From Bacteroidales bacterium (GTDB taxonomy: Bacteria > Bacteroidota > Bacteroidia > Bacteroidales > UBA932): 64,000 bases of DNA. The notes beneath the pieces were generated by a model, which did no database searches, was not told the origin of the DNA, and saw only the letters and a list, made by a program, of their open reading frames with translations. The stretch spans positions 51,713 to 115,712 of the forward strand of contig JAAYDZ010000016.1 of assembly GCA_012728975.1 (NCBI GenBank), given 5' to 3'. Shown one piece after another: positions 36,980-45,354 of the stretch. The first letter of the stretch is position 1; each line of letters starts with the position of its first letter. The translations under genes were made by a program, and so were the position numbers.

Positions 36980-37032
36980 GCGGGGTGCGAGTTGCGTGTT
37001 ACGTGTTACGGGGTACTTGGTTACGGGGTGTG
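36980..37032 (+). repeat. Degenerate heptameric repeat 3' of the deoxynucleoside kinase gene
   Basis: Reads as GCGGGGT, GCGAGTT, GCGTGTT, ACGTGTT, ACGGGGT, an 8-mer ACTTGGTT, then ACGGGGT. It starts directly at the stop codon. Confidence 0.7.
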
Positions 37033-37047
37033 TCATTATTTTTATCA

Positions 37048-37092
37048 GTGATGGAAGTATTTGGTGAGTCACTGCGTAAATGTAATTAGATA
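37048..37092 (+). repeat. 43-nt element upstream of the serpin, second copy inverted at 45111-45153
   Basis: About 40 of 43 positions agree with the reverse complement of 45111-45153. Both contain the palindrome GTGAGTCAC. Looser similarity continues through the serpin start codon, including TATATTTAAWAATCT. Confidence 0.7.
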
Positions 37093-37132
37093 GCAATCAT
37101 TATATTTAAAAATCTCAATAACACTATAAGTT

Positions 37133-38440
37133 ATGAAACGGATAAAAATTTTATTAGTTTTCTTTATTGCTGCTCTTAGTCTGGCAGCATGTGAAAAAAA
37201 CGGTGTTCCGAGGGTAAAAGACCCCATTGACATCATTTCTCCCTCCCCAAAAGATCCTATATCCAAAGTGACATTGAGTGAAGAGCAAAAAACCTATGTA
37301 GGTGCCGGCAATGCTTTTGCGATAAATAGCCTGAAGCTTTTGTATAAGCAGGAAAACGAAAGTATTATTTTTTCTCCGCTAAGTTTACAATATGCCCTTG
37401 CAATTTCGGCAAACGGCGCCAGCGGTGAGACAGCTTCGGAGATTATCAGCACATTGGGCTATGGAGAAGACCAAGATGCCCTGAATGAGTATTGTAACCT
37501 TTTGCTTAATCAGTTGCCAGCGCTCGATGATTCTGTCGAAGTAAAGTTGACTGATGCGGTGATTGTAAATAAAGAATTCCGTGTTCAGGATGCTTTTCGC
37601 AATATTGCAGAAAAGGTTTACTATGCACCCGTGGAGTATGTGGATGCTACAAATCCCAAGGTTGTTGTTGACCGAATCAACGAATGGGCACATCGCAGCA
37701 CCAACGGATTTATCTATCCTTTTCTCGAAGAAAGTGATATTAGCGATAATTTTGCCGCTGCAATACTGAATGCACTTTATTTCAAGGCAAAATGGAGCGA
37801 AGAGTCAGGAAAACCTATGTTTAACAGTGACGATATTGAGAAATCCAAACCCTTCTACCTGGATGGAGGAGGAACAAGAAATGTCGATTATATGGTTGCT
37901 TCCAGGAATTTCCGTTATGGGAAGATTGGGAAAAATAGTATCGTGGAACTTCCTTATGCACACGGTAAGTTTGCCATGTATGTCATTTTGCCCGACATAA
38001 AGGGCGGTAATGGTGTAGAGAGCCTGCTCTCATCCCTCACTCAGAAGAGTTGGTCTGAAGCCTTAGCATCAATGTCGAATGATGCCCTTGTACAGCTTCG
38101 GTTCCCCAGGTTTGAGATAGAGGATAAATACAACCTCAATAAGATGTTACAAGCATTAGGCATTAGTCGTGCTTTTATACCTAATAAGGCCCAATTTGAC
38201 AAATTGCTTTCTCATTCCGGCATAAATAATTTCTTTATCGAGTCGGTTCTTCAAAAGGCTCGTATAAATGTAACTGAATGGGGTACAGAGGCGGCAGCAG
38301 TTACAGCGGTGATGATTGGAGTGACCTCAATACCCGGTCAACCTGATAAGGCGATTGAATTCTTTGCCGACCATCCCTTCGTGTATGCCATAGTTGAAAA
38401 GTCCTCCGGCGTGATGCTGTTCGCGGGAGTATATAAATAG
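37133..38440 (+). CDS. Serpin-family protease inhibitor lipoprotein
   Basis: 435 residues. The lipoprotein signal ends at Cys20 (ALSLAAC), so it should be anchored in the cell envelope. The serpin fold is evident: NAFAINSLKLLYK, IIFSPLSLQYALAISANGASGET, NALYFKAKW, and the C-terminal HPFVYAIVEKSSGVMLFAGVY. The reactive-centre hinge GTEAAAVTAV (from Gly384) has small residues, as in inhibitory serpins. Counting 15 residues from Gly384 puts P1 at Thr398 and P1' at Ser399. The Tannerella serpin miropin also uses a Thr-Ser bond. It probably defends against host or self proteases. Confidence 0.92.
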   Translation: MKRIKILLVFFIAALSLAACEKNGVPRVKDPIDIISPSPKDPISKVTLSEEQKTYVGAGNAFAINSLKLLYKQENESIIFSPLSLQYALAISANGASGETASEIISTLGYGEDQDALNEYCNLLLNQLPALDDSVEVKLTDAVIVNKEFRVQDAFRNIAEKVYYAPVEYVDATNPKVVVDRINEWAHRSTNGFIYPFLEESDISDNFAAAILNALYFKAKWSEESGKPMFNSDDIEKSKPFYLDGGGTRNVDYMVASRNFRYGKIGKNSIVELPYAHGKFAMYVILPDIKGGNGVESLLSSLTQKSWSEALASMSNDALVQLRFPRFEIEDKYNLNKMLQALGISRAFIPNKAQFDKLLSHSGINNFFIESVLQKARINVTEWGTEAAAVTAVMIGVTSIPGQPDKAIEFFADHPFVYAIVEKSSGVMLFAGVYK

Positions 38441-38485
38441 TCTGTAGTGGGTAGTCTGTAGTGGGTAGTGGTGCGGGGTGTAAGG
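38441..38485 (+). repeat. Degenerate heptameric repeat 3' of the serpin gene
   Basis: Heptads AGTCTGT, AGTGGGT, AGTCTGT, AGTGGGT, AGTGGTG, CGGGGTG begin right after the stop. The first four form two perfect 14-mers. Confidence 0.75.
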
Positions 38486-38490
38486 TTACT

Positions 38491-38521
38491 TTTGTTTTAT
38501 TTCTAAAACGCATTATATTTG
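38491..38521 (+). promoter_or_regulatory. Promoter of the AbiEi-like gene
   Basis: TTTG at 38491-38494 and TATATTTG at 38514-38521, 19 bases apart: a consensus Bacteroidetes promoter. Confidence 0.8.
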
Positions 38522-38548
38522 CAGCATAATAGAAATAAAATAAGAAAA

Positions 38549-39166
38549 ATGACATATCTGGAATTTAGAGCGCAGCTATTTGACTTGGCATGCTTCAATA
38601 TCCATCAGATCTATGCATGGCAACCCGATTTTGACCGGAATAACTTTACGCGCTGGGTGAAAAAAGGCTACCTTATCCGGCTGAGGCAGGGATATTATGC
38701 CTTTTCTGAATATAAGGGCAAGCCTGATTATCCTCTCTATTTCGCCAATAGGATATACCATCCCTCTTATATAAGCCTCCACACGGCATTATCCTTCTAC
38801 GGGATGATACCGGAAGCGGTGGTACAGATCACCAGTGTCTCATCGCTGAAAACAGCATTCTTTGCCAATGATTTCGGCGAATACTCCTACAAAAATGTCA
38901 AGGCAAACCTGATGTTCGGATATGATTTAAAGCAAATGATTGACAACCGTACCATACGGTTTGCCACACCGGAAAAAGCACTGCTTGATTTGCTCTATCT
39001 CTATCCCTTCTATAACACGGAACAGGAGTTGGAGGAGTTGCGTTTGGATGAATATTTTATGCATGAAGATTTGAATAAGGATTTACTGATGGAATACTGC
39101 GAAAAATTTCAAGTCAAGGCACTCGACCATCGGGTAGCGTTACTTTTTAAGGCTTATGATTTATGA
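38549..39166 (+). CDS. AbiEi-family antitoxin-like protein without its toxin
   Basis: 205 residues from ATG 38549, supported by the promoter 28 bases upstream. An N-terminal winged-helix-like part (FTRWVKKGYLIRLRQGYYAFSE near residue 30) precedes a domain with YISLHTALSFYGMIPE (near residue 75) and RFATPEKALLDLLYL (near residue 145), the AbiEi pattern. In type IV toxin-antitoxin pairs this gene precedes the AbiEii nucleotidyltransferase toxin. Here the next gene is a YgjP-like metallopeptidase. It may be a solitary transcription regulator or a remnant of a defence module. Confidence 0.75.
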   Translation: MTYLEFRAQLFDLACFNIHQIYAWQPDFDRNNFTRWVKKGYLIRLRQGYYAFSEYKGKPDYPLYFANRIYHPSYISLHTALSFYGMIPEAVVQITSVSSLKTAFFANDFGEYSYKNVKANLMFGYDLKQMIDNRTIRFATPEKALLDLLYLYPFYNTEQELEELRLDEYFMHEDLNKDLLMEYCEKFQVKALDHRVALLFKAYDL

Positions 39167-39175
39167 AACATATTT

Positions 39176-39841
39176 ATGTCAAAAACATATATCCATCCGA
39201 GGCTTGGTGAGATTATTATTAGAAAAAGCCGGCTGTCGAGAAGAGTTAAGTTGATTGTACACCCGATGAACGGGATTTCGGTAACGGTGCCATGGCTCGT
39301 CAGCTATTCGAGGGCAATCGCTTTTGTTGAGGAGAAAGAGGAGTGGATAGCGGCCACACTTCTAAAACAGGGCAAAAAGAGGAATGAGGAGGCAGTTCTG
39401 ATCGCTCCTGACCAACCCCTTAAATTGATTACCGGAGAGATTTCATACGAGAGGCTCAAAAAAACCTCGGCGGATGGTATTATATCGGAAGAGGCTATTT
39501 TAAAGATAATCCGCTCTGAAGCCAAAAAATATCTTCCGCAGCGAGTGGAGCTGCTCGCTGCCAAATATGGCTTTAACCCAGGTAAAGTGACGGTAAGAAA
39601 TAACCGCACAAACTGGGGCAGCTGCTCAAAATCGGGAAATATCAGCCTCAACATCCACCTTATGAGGCTAACTCCTGAGCTTGCCGACTTTGTTATTATT
39701 CACGAATTGTGTCATTTGATTCATAAAAACCACGGGGCCCAATTTCACGCCCTGCTCAACTCTCTTTGCAACGGCAGAGAAAAAGAACTGAACAAAATGC
39801 TTAAAAAAGAGAGACCTCAGGTGCTATTTGTTACCGAATAG
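39176..39841 (+). CDS. YgjP-like metallopeptidase (DUF45/M48 family)
   Basis: 221 residues. The YgjP pattern is clear: an N-terminal beta-rich half (SRRVKLIVHPMNGISVTVP), then TNWGSCSKSGNISLNIHLM near residue 144 and the zinc site HELCHLIHKNHGAQF starting at His176. YgjP proteins are often found near restriction-modification genes, but their substrates are unknown. It starts 9 bases after the AbiEi-like gene and is probably co-transcribed with it. Its 3' end converges on a TonB receptor gene. Confidence 0.87.
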   Translation: MSKTYIHPRLGEIIIRKSRLSRRVKLIVHPMNGISVTVPWLVSYSRAIAFVEEKEEWIAATLLKQGKKRNEEAVLIAPDQPLKLITGEISYERLKKTSADGIISEEAILKIIRSEAKKYLPQRVELLAAKYGFNPGKVTVRNNRTNWGSCSKSGNISLNIHLMRLTPELADFVIIHELCHLIHKNHGAQFHALLNSLCNGREKELNKMLKKERPQVLFVTE

Positions 39842-39886
39842 AATCTGTAAATTGCAGCGAAAAAGGTTTTGGAGCTCTTACCTCAT

Positions 39887-41959
39887 TCAAAACGTAACCC
39901 TATAACTTATTGAGGGCATAATCGGGAATAACGAAAGTTGTTTCCAATTATTGTTTTCGGAGTCGTACCAGAGTGTGAAGGCATTGTGTCTGTTGAGGAC
40001 GTTGAATATACCCACATTCAGATAGTGTTTGACCTTCTGTCGTTCCCATTTGAAGCTGTAGCCGATATCCCATCTTATGTAGGTGGGCATCCGGTAGTTG
40101 TTGGGCCTCCCGAAATAATCGAGGATAATGGGGGATCCGTCCGGAAGCACTCCGGGGTAAATAGAGGTTTTTACACTTTCCCAGTGGCCGCTCTGCAATG
40201 TGAATGAGGTGTTGAATCCGCCGTAAGAGGCTGCGAGATTCAATATATGCCGACGGTCAAATTTTGCGGGGAAACTCTCTCCATAGTTGATGTTCTCGAA
40301 TGTCCTGTCGGTTTTGGAGAGGGTGTAAGCAACTCTGATATGAGTTTTAGGTGTAGTATATCGATACATGAACTCGCCTCCGTAGGATGTTCCCTTTCCC
40401 ATCTCTATATTGTCACTCCAGCCTGATAGGGAAGCGCTGAACAGAGTGGTGGCATCGGTATAAAAGACGAGATTATTCATAAACTTGTAGTATCCGCCGA
40501 GAGAGAGATAATGATTGCCGGGACGTGAACTTAGTCCGAAATAGAACTGAGTTGACTCCTCCGGCTTGTTCTTTTTACAGGCTGGGACCATCAGGTCCAT
40601 CGACCATCCTATCGGCAATCCTTCAAGAATATGATAAAACTGCACCGTCCTGTCCACCGATGCTTCGAGTTGAAGATATTTTGAGAAAATGTAGCTTAAA
40701 AGTAGGCTTCCTTCCGGTCTGAACATCACGCCACCCTCCGAGGGGATTTCCGACTGGAGATCGAGAGCGTATAGGGAAGCTTTCAGCGATAATTTAAAAA
40801 AGAAGTTTCTTATGGCCGTGGTGGAGTATTGGAAATAGAGAGTATTCAGGATCGAATGATGCGGATTCCTCACATAAGCCTCTTTTTCCACATTACGACC
40901 TTCTCCCTCATAGAGTTTTGATGATCCGGGGGTATTCAGGGTGTACATCACCTTCAGTCCTGTAATAAAAGAATGACCGCGCCTTTCCTTTTCTGTTTTC
41001 ATATTCAATGTAATCTCATTCAGACCGGATCTGATGGCCAATTCATTCAAGGTTCCCTCCATATAGACTTCCTGTCTCTGTCCTGAGGTAAAGCGGTTGT
41101 AAGCCAATGAAGCATCGTAGAGTCTGCCGCTCTTCATTATCCGACTGTAGGTTGCCTTGCTCACAATATTGCCCCATCTGAGATAATTCTTGGACAAATC
41201 CTCCTTTCCAAAGCCGTAGCTATCTTCAGTTCCAAACAGAAAGAACTCAAATCGGGAAGCATCATCAATCCTGTATGAAAATTTTCCGTAGAGATCGAAA
41301 ATATTGGTCTGCAGCTTATCAAAGGGGAGTTTTTCTTTCGGGAGAAAGGATTTCAATGCCTTGTACTCGAGTTGGAAAGGGGAGTATCTTCCTGAGAGGA
41401 GCAATGATGCCTTCTCCTTTGAAAGGGGAATATTGGCTGAAGCTCCCGCAAAAATATTGTTGATGAAAGCGGAATAATCGGGTTTTACAAACCCTTCGCC
41501 TTTGCTCTTAAGATTGACTACGGATGAGGTAAAATTGTTGAACTCCGCATCAAAACCACCAGCCCGATAGTCGGCCGAAGTTATAATTTCCGCAGGAATC
41601 GTTGATGTCATTCCCATGAGGTGACTTATGCCGTATATCGGTACTCCATCCAAAGTAACTGCATTATTGCCCGAATTGCCTCCTCTCACATAATAGGAAG
41701 AGGTGCCCTCCGCACCTGTGGAGACTCCAGGCAGGGTCTGTATAAATTTAATAGCATCACCTTCACCGGCAGGGGATATTATTCCTTTGATCGCTTCTAT
41801 CTGAATGGTAGTCAGACCCTGTTGCTGCCTCATTATCCTCGAGTCAACGATGATGGACTGCTTTATCGTATCCCTTATGGGAACAGTCTCCTGAGCGGAG
41901 AGGCTTCCGCAGCCGAGAAATATTAACAATAGTACGGCAATGTAGTATATTCTTTTCAT
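39887..41959 (-). CDS. TonB-dependent receptor (no STN domain)
   Basis: 690 residues from ATG 41959, which overlaps the preceding DUF4249 stop as ATGA. Signal peptide (YYIAVLLLIFLGCGSLSA), then directly a plug domain: IQIEAIKGIISPAGEGDAI, FIQTLPGVSTGAEGTSSYYVRGG near residue 75, LDGVPIYGISHLMG. A 22-strand-type barrel follows, ending ISYRVTF with a terminal phenylalanine. It lacks the carboxypeptidase-like domain usual in SusC. Its partner should be the DUF4249 lipoprotein upstream; the substrate is unknown. Confidence 0.9.
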   Translation of the reverse strand: MKRIYYIAVLLLIFLGCGSLSAQETVPIRDTIKQSIIVDSRIMRQQQGLTTIQIEAIKGIISPAGEGDAIKFIQTLPGVSTGAEGTSSYYVRGGNSGNNAVTLDGVPIYGISHLMGMTSTIPAEIITSADYRAGGFDAEFNNFTSSVVNLKSKGEGFVKPDYSAFINNIFAGASANIPLSKEKASLLLSGRYSPFQLEYKALKSFLPKEKLPFDKLQTNIFDLYGKFSYRIDDASRFEFFLFGTEDSYGFGKEDLSKNYLRWGNIVSKATYSRIMKSGRLYDASLAYNRFTSGQRQEVYMEGTLNELAIRSGLNEITLNMKTEKERRGHSFITGLKVMYTLNTPGSSKLYEGEGRNVEKEAYVRNPHHSILNTLYFQYSTTAIRNFFFKLSLKASLYALDLQSEIPSEGGVMFRPEGSLLLSYIFSKYLQLEASVDRTVQFYHILEGLPIGWSMDLMVPACKKNKPEESTQFYFGLSSRPGNHYLSLGGYYKFMNNLVFYTDATTLFSASLSGWSDNIEMGKGTSYGGEFMYRYTTPKTHIRVAYTLSKTDRTFENINYGESFPAKFDRRHILNLAASYGGFNTSFTLQSGHWESVKTSIYPGVLPDGSPIILDYFGRPNNYRMPTYIRWDIGYSFKWERQKVKHYLNVGIFNVLNRHNAFTLWYDSENNNWKQLSLFPIMPSISYRVTF

Positions 41960-42909
41960 AGATGTGGAGCCCATGGCAGTATATATTTGTTATAAGCGCC
42001 AAAAATACCGATGGCATTGGTTAGATTACTGTAAACATTGGTTCTATCATACACAATAAGCATATTATCTGTGACCTCGTGTTTACTTTGATATGTAAGA
42101 ACGCCCTTATAGTAAGCATCCAATTCATCAGAAACCTGGAGAATAATAAGTCTGTCGATGTTTTTATCTTGTGCAAAAACCGTAAAAATGGTTGAACGAA
42201 TATCACCATCGTAAAAGTAAAAAAGATAGGGATTGATATATTTATCAGGATTAGGTATTCTAATGAGTCGCTTGTGGAAAGGCCTGCCTTTTACAGTGGG
42301 ATACCATACGAAAGATTGTGATGAGTCAGATGCATTATAAATTTCGCCCGTTATATTTACAAGGTCGGCAAATGTATGGTCGGTTGCAATATTGTTTGCG
42401 ATGATTACATTACCCTTTTCCTCTTTTCCGTACATATACAAATACAGTGAATGATGCGTAAAATCACCTAAATAGTGATATGCAAAATAATCTCCTTCTC
42501 TTCTGCCACCCGGTAATACAGCATTAATAGTAATTGTTTCAGGTAATTGAGTAGTTGCGGATATTCTCTTTTGTCCCGGAATCTCTATCAGCAGTTGATA
42601 TTCCTTCCCACCTACAGGACGGAAATTGGTTCTCCACATACCATCGCTTTCAAAAGAAAATGTGGCCACAGTGACAGTGTCTTTGCTTTTAACTTCTCTC
42701 AACACCACATCAGCGTTGTCGATTACTTTGAAATTATCAGCATCACCGACTTTGCTGGAAAAGGCCAAATAAAGCGATTGCGTATCGGATGTATCCAAAA
42801 CACAATTCACAACTACCGGCACCTCCTCAACCGACTCCGGATAGATAGTCTCGACACAGGAAGCACATAGCAAACCTGTTAACAATAGTATGGCAATGTA
42901 ATACCTCAT
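41956..42909 (-). CDS. DUF4249 lipoprotein, tandem copy A
   Basis: 317 residues from ATG 42909; the ATGA overlap with the preceding gene's stop favours this over ATG 42957. The lipoprotein signal ends LLLTGLLCASC. The body is beta-rich (VVNCVLDTSDTQSLYLAFSSK, GKEYQLLIEIPGQKRISATT) and ends SNLTNAIGIFGAYNKYILPW. DUF4249 proteins accompany TonB receptors and are thought to be surface or periplasmic substrate-binding partners; none has a known ligand that I can name. It is a close tandem duplicate of the next gene, with a diverged middle. Confidence 0.85.
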   Translation of the reverse strand: MRYYIAILLLTGLLCASCVETIYPESVEEVPVVVNCVLDTSDTQSLYLAFSSKVGDADNFKVIDNADVVLREVKSKDTVTVATFSFESDGMWRTNFRPVGGKEYQLLIEIPGQKRISATTQLPETITINAVLPGGRREGDYFAYHYLGDFTHHSLYLYMYGKEEKGNVIIANNIATDHTFADLVNITGEIYNASDSSQSFVWYPTVKGRPFHKRLIRIPNPDKYINPYLFYFYDGDIRSTIFTVFAQDKNIDRLIILQVSDELDAYYKGVLTYQSKHEVTDNMLIVYDRTNVYSNLTNAIGIFGAYNKYILPWAPHL

Positions 42910-43901
42910 CTTGTATAATTTGGTCTTGGTGGAGGTGGTAGTTGTTTCGGACTCCATGGTAGTATATATTTGTTATAAGCGCCAAAAATTCCGATGGCAT
43001 TGGTGAGATTGCTGTAAACATTGGTTCGGTCATACACAATAAGCAGATTGTCTGTCACCTCATGTTTGTTTTGAAATGTAATAACATCCTTATAATAAGC
43101 ATCCAATTCATCAGACACCTGCATAATACTCAGTTTATCGATATTCTTGTCTTGTGCAAAAACTGTAAACCACTTAGTCGTAATAGTTTCATCAGTGGGG
43201 TCATAAGGGGCAGTGAGATATTTGTCAGTATCGGGTATTCTGATAAATCGCTTGTGAAAAGGGCGGTTGACCACGGTGGTATACCAAACGTGGACTTGTG
43301 AAGTATCAGGTGCATAATAATCTCCGGTTATATTGAAAAGATCTGCAAATGTATGGTCGGTTGCAATATTATTAGCAATTATTACATTCCCCTCGTCATC
43401 CTTACCCGACATAGACAAATACAATGTATTATGCGTAATAAATACCTGATATGCATAAGCGAGATACTCTTGCTCCTCTACCGGGCCGTAACCTGCGCCC
43501 ATACCATATATAATATGAACTTTTTGGGGCATTCGGGTAGTTGCGGTTACTCTCTTTTGTCCCGGAATCTCTATCAGCAGTTGATATTCCTTCCCACCTA
43601 CAGGACGGAAATTGGTTCTCCACATACCATCGCTTTCAAAAGAAAATGTGGCCACAGTGACCGTATCATTGCCTTTTATTTCTCTCAATACCGCATCAGC
43701 GTTGTCAATTATTTTGAAATCTTCAACCTCGCTGACTTTGCTGGAATAAGCCAAATAAAGAGATTGCGTATCGGATGTGTCCAAAACACAATTGACCACT
43801 ACCGGCGTCTTCTCAACCGACTCCGGATAGATAGTCTCGACACAGGAAGCGCATAGCAAACCTGCGAACAATAGTATGGCAGAGTAATATCTTATTTTCA
43901 T
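42906..43901 (-). CDS. DUF4249 lipoprotein, tandem copy B
   Basis: 331 residues with lipobox GLLCASC. The first ~115 and last ~100 residues are nearly the same as copy A, while residues ~120-215 differ. It adds a proline-rich tail (LPPPPRPNYTR). A stretch of over 100 bases (about 43555-43660) looks identical to copy A (about 42569-42674). It precedes copy A with an ATGA overlap. Confidence 0.85.
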   Translation of the reverse strand: MKIRYYSAILLFAGLLCASCVETIYPESVEKTPVVVNCVLDTSDTQSLYLAYSSKVSEVEDFKIIDNADAVLREIKGNDTVTVATFSFESDGMWRTNFRPVGGKEYQLLIEIPGQKRVTATTRMPQKVHIIYGMGAGYGPVEEQEYLAYAYQVFITHNTLYLSMSGKDDEGNVIIANNIATDHTFADLFNITGDYYAPDTSQVHVWYTTVVNRPFHKRFIRIPDTDKYLTAPYDPTDETITTKWFTVFAQDKNIDKLSIMQVSDELDAYYKDVITFQNKHEVTDNLLIVYDRTNVYSNLTNAIGIFGAYNKYILPWSPKQLPPPPRPNYTR

Positions 43902-43966
43902 CGCTGAATAGAGTAGGAGTGAATAAACTTATTAGGTTTTTTAAAATTATCCTAAGTCAAACATTC

Positions 43967-44791
43967 CTATCTAAAACCAATGTCCGTATAAAATTTACAG
44001 GTTAGTACTTCATCTTTGTAGGGAACCGGGGCGTTGGGGTTGCTGTGTTTATCCTCAAGCCATTGTAAATAGTATACAACCCTGACGGGGATCTTCAGCG
44101 TGAATGTAACCCTTTCAACTACTCGGGTGTAATCACCTACAGGAAGACCAATGTCAATTCCGGATTCCAAAAGGCATTCATAATCCAAAGGAATGTCAAG
44201 AATTGGCCTCAATTTCTCTTTCGTATTGCCCGGAGCTGAAAGAAGAGGCTCGATAGTACTGCAAACCCCTGTCCAGGAAGAAGGGTGATTGACACTGGGA
44301 TGACTTACAATAAAAGGGGCAAGTTCTTCACCTGCCGGGTGTCCGGCAAAATCCACATCTGCAGTCAAAGAGAGACCGCCGTTATATAAGAGGGTTGTGA
44401 TTTCAAAATAACTTCTGCTTTCTCTTATTTTGTCAAATGAATCAAAGAAGTCCGACTTTACAAATGACTTTTTGCCAAATGACTTGAACAACTCATCAGA
44501 TGGGATATGGAAGGCCGGATCGGATTTAAAAAGAGGGCGGTCTTTATACCTCTGAACATTTGCGGTATCCAAATGAAACACAAAAGGGAAACATTTCCAT
44601 TTTTCCAAGTAATCATCATCCCTAGAAGCATAATATGGGACATATACCAGTTCAGTACTCCCCAGACACTCTCCGGTGAGAAACAGATTGTCAGGTTCAG
44701 GCGGACCCGGATTTATCCACCACATCCACTCACAAGATGTTAAAAACACAGCTACTAAAAGTAGCACCGGAAAAATTCTAGTTTTTTTCAT
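43967..44791 (-). CDS. Unrecognised lipoprotein of the TonB/DUF4249 locus
   Basis: 274 residues. Lipoprotein signal VAVFLTSC (Cys20), followed by a Trp- and Pro-rich start (WMWWINPGPPEPDN). No family is recognised. The body has regular beta-type segments (SLTADVDFAGHPAG, RVVERVTFTLKIPVRVVYYLQW) and ends LTCKFYTDIGFR. Position, orientation and lipidation suggest a surface component of the neighbouring uptake locus. Its spacing (65 bases) from copy B allows co-transcription. No -7 box is evident. Confidence 0.65.
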   Translation of the reverse strand: MKKTRIFPVLLLVAVFLTSCEWMWWINPGPPEPDNLFLTGECLGSTELVYVPYYASRDDDYLEKWKCFPFVFHLDTANVQRYKDRPLFKSDPAFHIPSDELFKSFGKKSFVKSDFFDSFDKIRESRSYFEITTLLYNGGLSLTADVDFAGHPAGEELAPFIVSHPSVNHPSSWTGVCSTIEPLLSAPGNTKEKLRPILDIPLDYECLLESGIDIGLPVGDYTRVVERVTFTLKIPVRVVYYLQWLEDKHSNPNAPVPYKDEVLTCKFYTDIGFR

Positions 44792-44886
44792 AACTACTTA
44801 AATTAAAAATCATACAAAGATGTTATTGAGCCACAGCAAAATCATAGATCATATTTCTGTGATAGTTGTAATCATATGTTTCTCCG

Positions 44887-44975
44887 TCAGCATTTGTTAC
44901 AACCCGGCCGAAGAATAAAACCTGTTAACAATAGTGTGGCAATGAAGTATCTTAATTTTATTAAAAATGCTGCTA
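44887..44975 (-). pseudogene. Relic of a DUF4249 lipoprotein 5' end
   Basis: On the minus strand it reads LRYFIATLLLTGF then LRPGCNKC and a stop. This parallels the copy A signal peptide RYYIAILLLTGLLCASC, with DNA similarity over about 40 bases. No body follows. Together with the next relic it accounts for much of the 44792-45354 gap; the rest is A/T-rich with a repeat element. Confidence 0.6.
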
Positions 44976-45029
44976 TTATTATAATGTTGTTATTTATGCG
45001 CGATAAATATGGCAATATTGATTTTTTCC

Positions 45030-45056
45030 TATGCAACTCGCAATCCATAACCCCAT
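45030..45056 (-). repeat. Short heptameric-repeat remnant
   Basis: The minus strand reads GGGGTTATGGATTGCGAGTTGCAT, matching words of the other repeats (GGATTGCGAG at 49860-49996). Confidence 0.45.
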
Positions 45057-45110
45057 TTTAATTGTTTCATTAATTATTGTGTACTAAGATTATTAAATAT
45101 AATATTTCCG

Positions 45111-45153
45111 TCTAATTACATATACGCAGTGACTCACGAAATACTTCTATCAC
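45111..45153 (-). repeat. Inverted copy of the serpin upstream element
   Basis: Differs from the reverse complement of 37048-37092 at about three positions. Similarity continues to an ATGAAAC at 45070-45064, where a short dead-end frame begins. Confidence 0.7.
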
Positions 45154-45169
45154 GGAATGCAAAGATTGG

Positions 45170-45268
45170 TCATAAACATTCATTTTCCGTTGTCCATAGA
45201 TCTGATTCGCGAAGGAACCACGGCAGTATATATTTGTTGTAAGTGTCAAAAATGTCAGTGTCGATTTT
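45170..45268 (-). pseudogene. Relic of a DUF4249 gene 3' end
   Basis: The minus strand reads IDTDIFDTYNKYILPWF and runs to a stop. This matches the end of DUF4249 copies A and B (AIGIFGAYNKYILPW). An in-frame stop precedes it, so it is dead. Confidence 0.7.
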
Positions 45269-45354
45269 TATATAATGTCCATACTATATAGATTCAAAAA
45301 AGTATCAAAACGTTGCATGAGTTAAAAACATCCACAATATTTTTTCTGTTATCA

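Noticed and set aside
44792..45354. Insertion sequence in the gap of the DUF4249 locus
   Set aside because: No transposase frame or terminal inverted repeats; the content is better explained by DUF4249 relics and the duplicated serpin-type upstream element.
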